A stretch of DNA of 64,000 nucleotides, from assembly GCF_051020765.1 (NCBI RefSeq), contig NC_134935.1, positions 11,037,579 to 11,101,578 of the forward strand, given 5' to 3'. Position numbers and translations under genes: made by a program. Within the stretch, counting starts at the first letter, position 1, and every line of letters starts with the position of its first letter. The stretch comes from Lasioglossum baleicum (lineage: Eukaryota > Arthropoda > Insecta > Hymenoptera > Halictidae). The notes beneath the pieces are model-generated. The model did not search any database and was not told the DNA's origin. It saw only the letters and a list, made by a program, of their open reading frames with translations. This document shows positions 63,873 to 64,000 of this stretch, piece after piece.

Positions 63873-64000
63873 CGCACCTGATGCGAGGAGAACACAGGGG
63901 ACGACGGTGACGACGAAGGGAAACGAACCTCCGAGGGGAAGAGAGACCTCGACAGGGGTCGATTAGGGAGCGACCGAGCGAAATTATGTATACGTCGAAG

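Overview
The window is nuclear DNA of an insect, most likely a hymenopteran and probably a bee. Coding exons are split by short AT-rich GT-AG introns. The genes are animal orthologues, including the insect-specific Notch co-repressor Hairless in a compact form of about 392 residues. The intergenic DNA carries mariner-type and foldback elements. The bee assignment is inference; the insect assignment is secure. No prokaryotic operon, CRISPR array, rRNA or tRNA gene was recognised.

Layout. Positions 1-10.3 kb hold repeats and no convincing gene. From 10.3 to 16.15 kb (+) lies the 3' portion of an unrecognised single-pass membrane protein with a very long cytoplasmic tail. From 18.8 to 24.25 kb (-) is a complete 12-exon DHX30-type DEAH helicase with a double-stranded RNA-binding domain. 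From 26.5 to 35.4 kb (-) is a complete 12-exon MTA1-like subunit of the NuRD chromatin complex. From 37.5 to 38.86 kb (-) is Hairless, whose last coding exon is only 35 nt. From 40.3 to 41.44 kb (+) is a four-helix TMEM179-like protein. From 41.85 to 42.68 kb (-) is the p31comet orthologue MAD2L1BP. From 43.37 to 45.11 kb (+) is the exon-junction helicase eIF4A3. From 45.96 to 47.66 kb (+) is FRMD8 (fly Bili). From 47.69 to 50.94 kb (-) is most of DRC7 (fly lobo), with one frame break and no recognisable N-terminal exons. From 51 to 64 kb the DNA is largely non-coding: dispersed repeats, purine tracts, and a GC-rich low-complexity tract at 61.8-63.6 kb that may lead a gene outside the window.

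Gene neighbourhood. The 37-51 kb block is dense and arranged head-to-head (Hairless/TMEM179-like; MAD2L1BP/eIF4A3) or tail-to-tail (TMEM179-like/MAD2L1BP; FRMD8/DRC7, stop codons 29 bases apart). The products act in unrelated processes (transcription repression, spindle checkpoint, exon-junction complex, membrane trafficking, flagellar motility), so this is linkage and not a pathway cluster.

Repeats. Several families recur: long near-perfect hairpins (2.7, 21.7, 23.3 and 25.1 kb, two of them in introns of the dsRNA-binding helicase gene); a small TIR element with ends AGACTGC (31.4, 33.6, 44.1, 55.5 kb); a Tc1/mariner-like element with ends CAGTCGG (1 and 53.6 kb); and a sequence containing GGTCACGTG present at 9.5, 43.1 and 49.6 kb, of which the 43.1 kb copy sits directly upstream of eIF4A3. 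Exon coordinates were derived by hand from splice sites and reading phase. No alignment was run.
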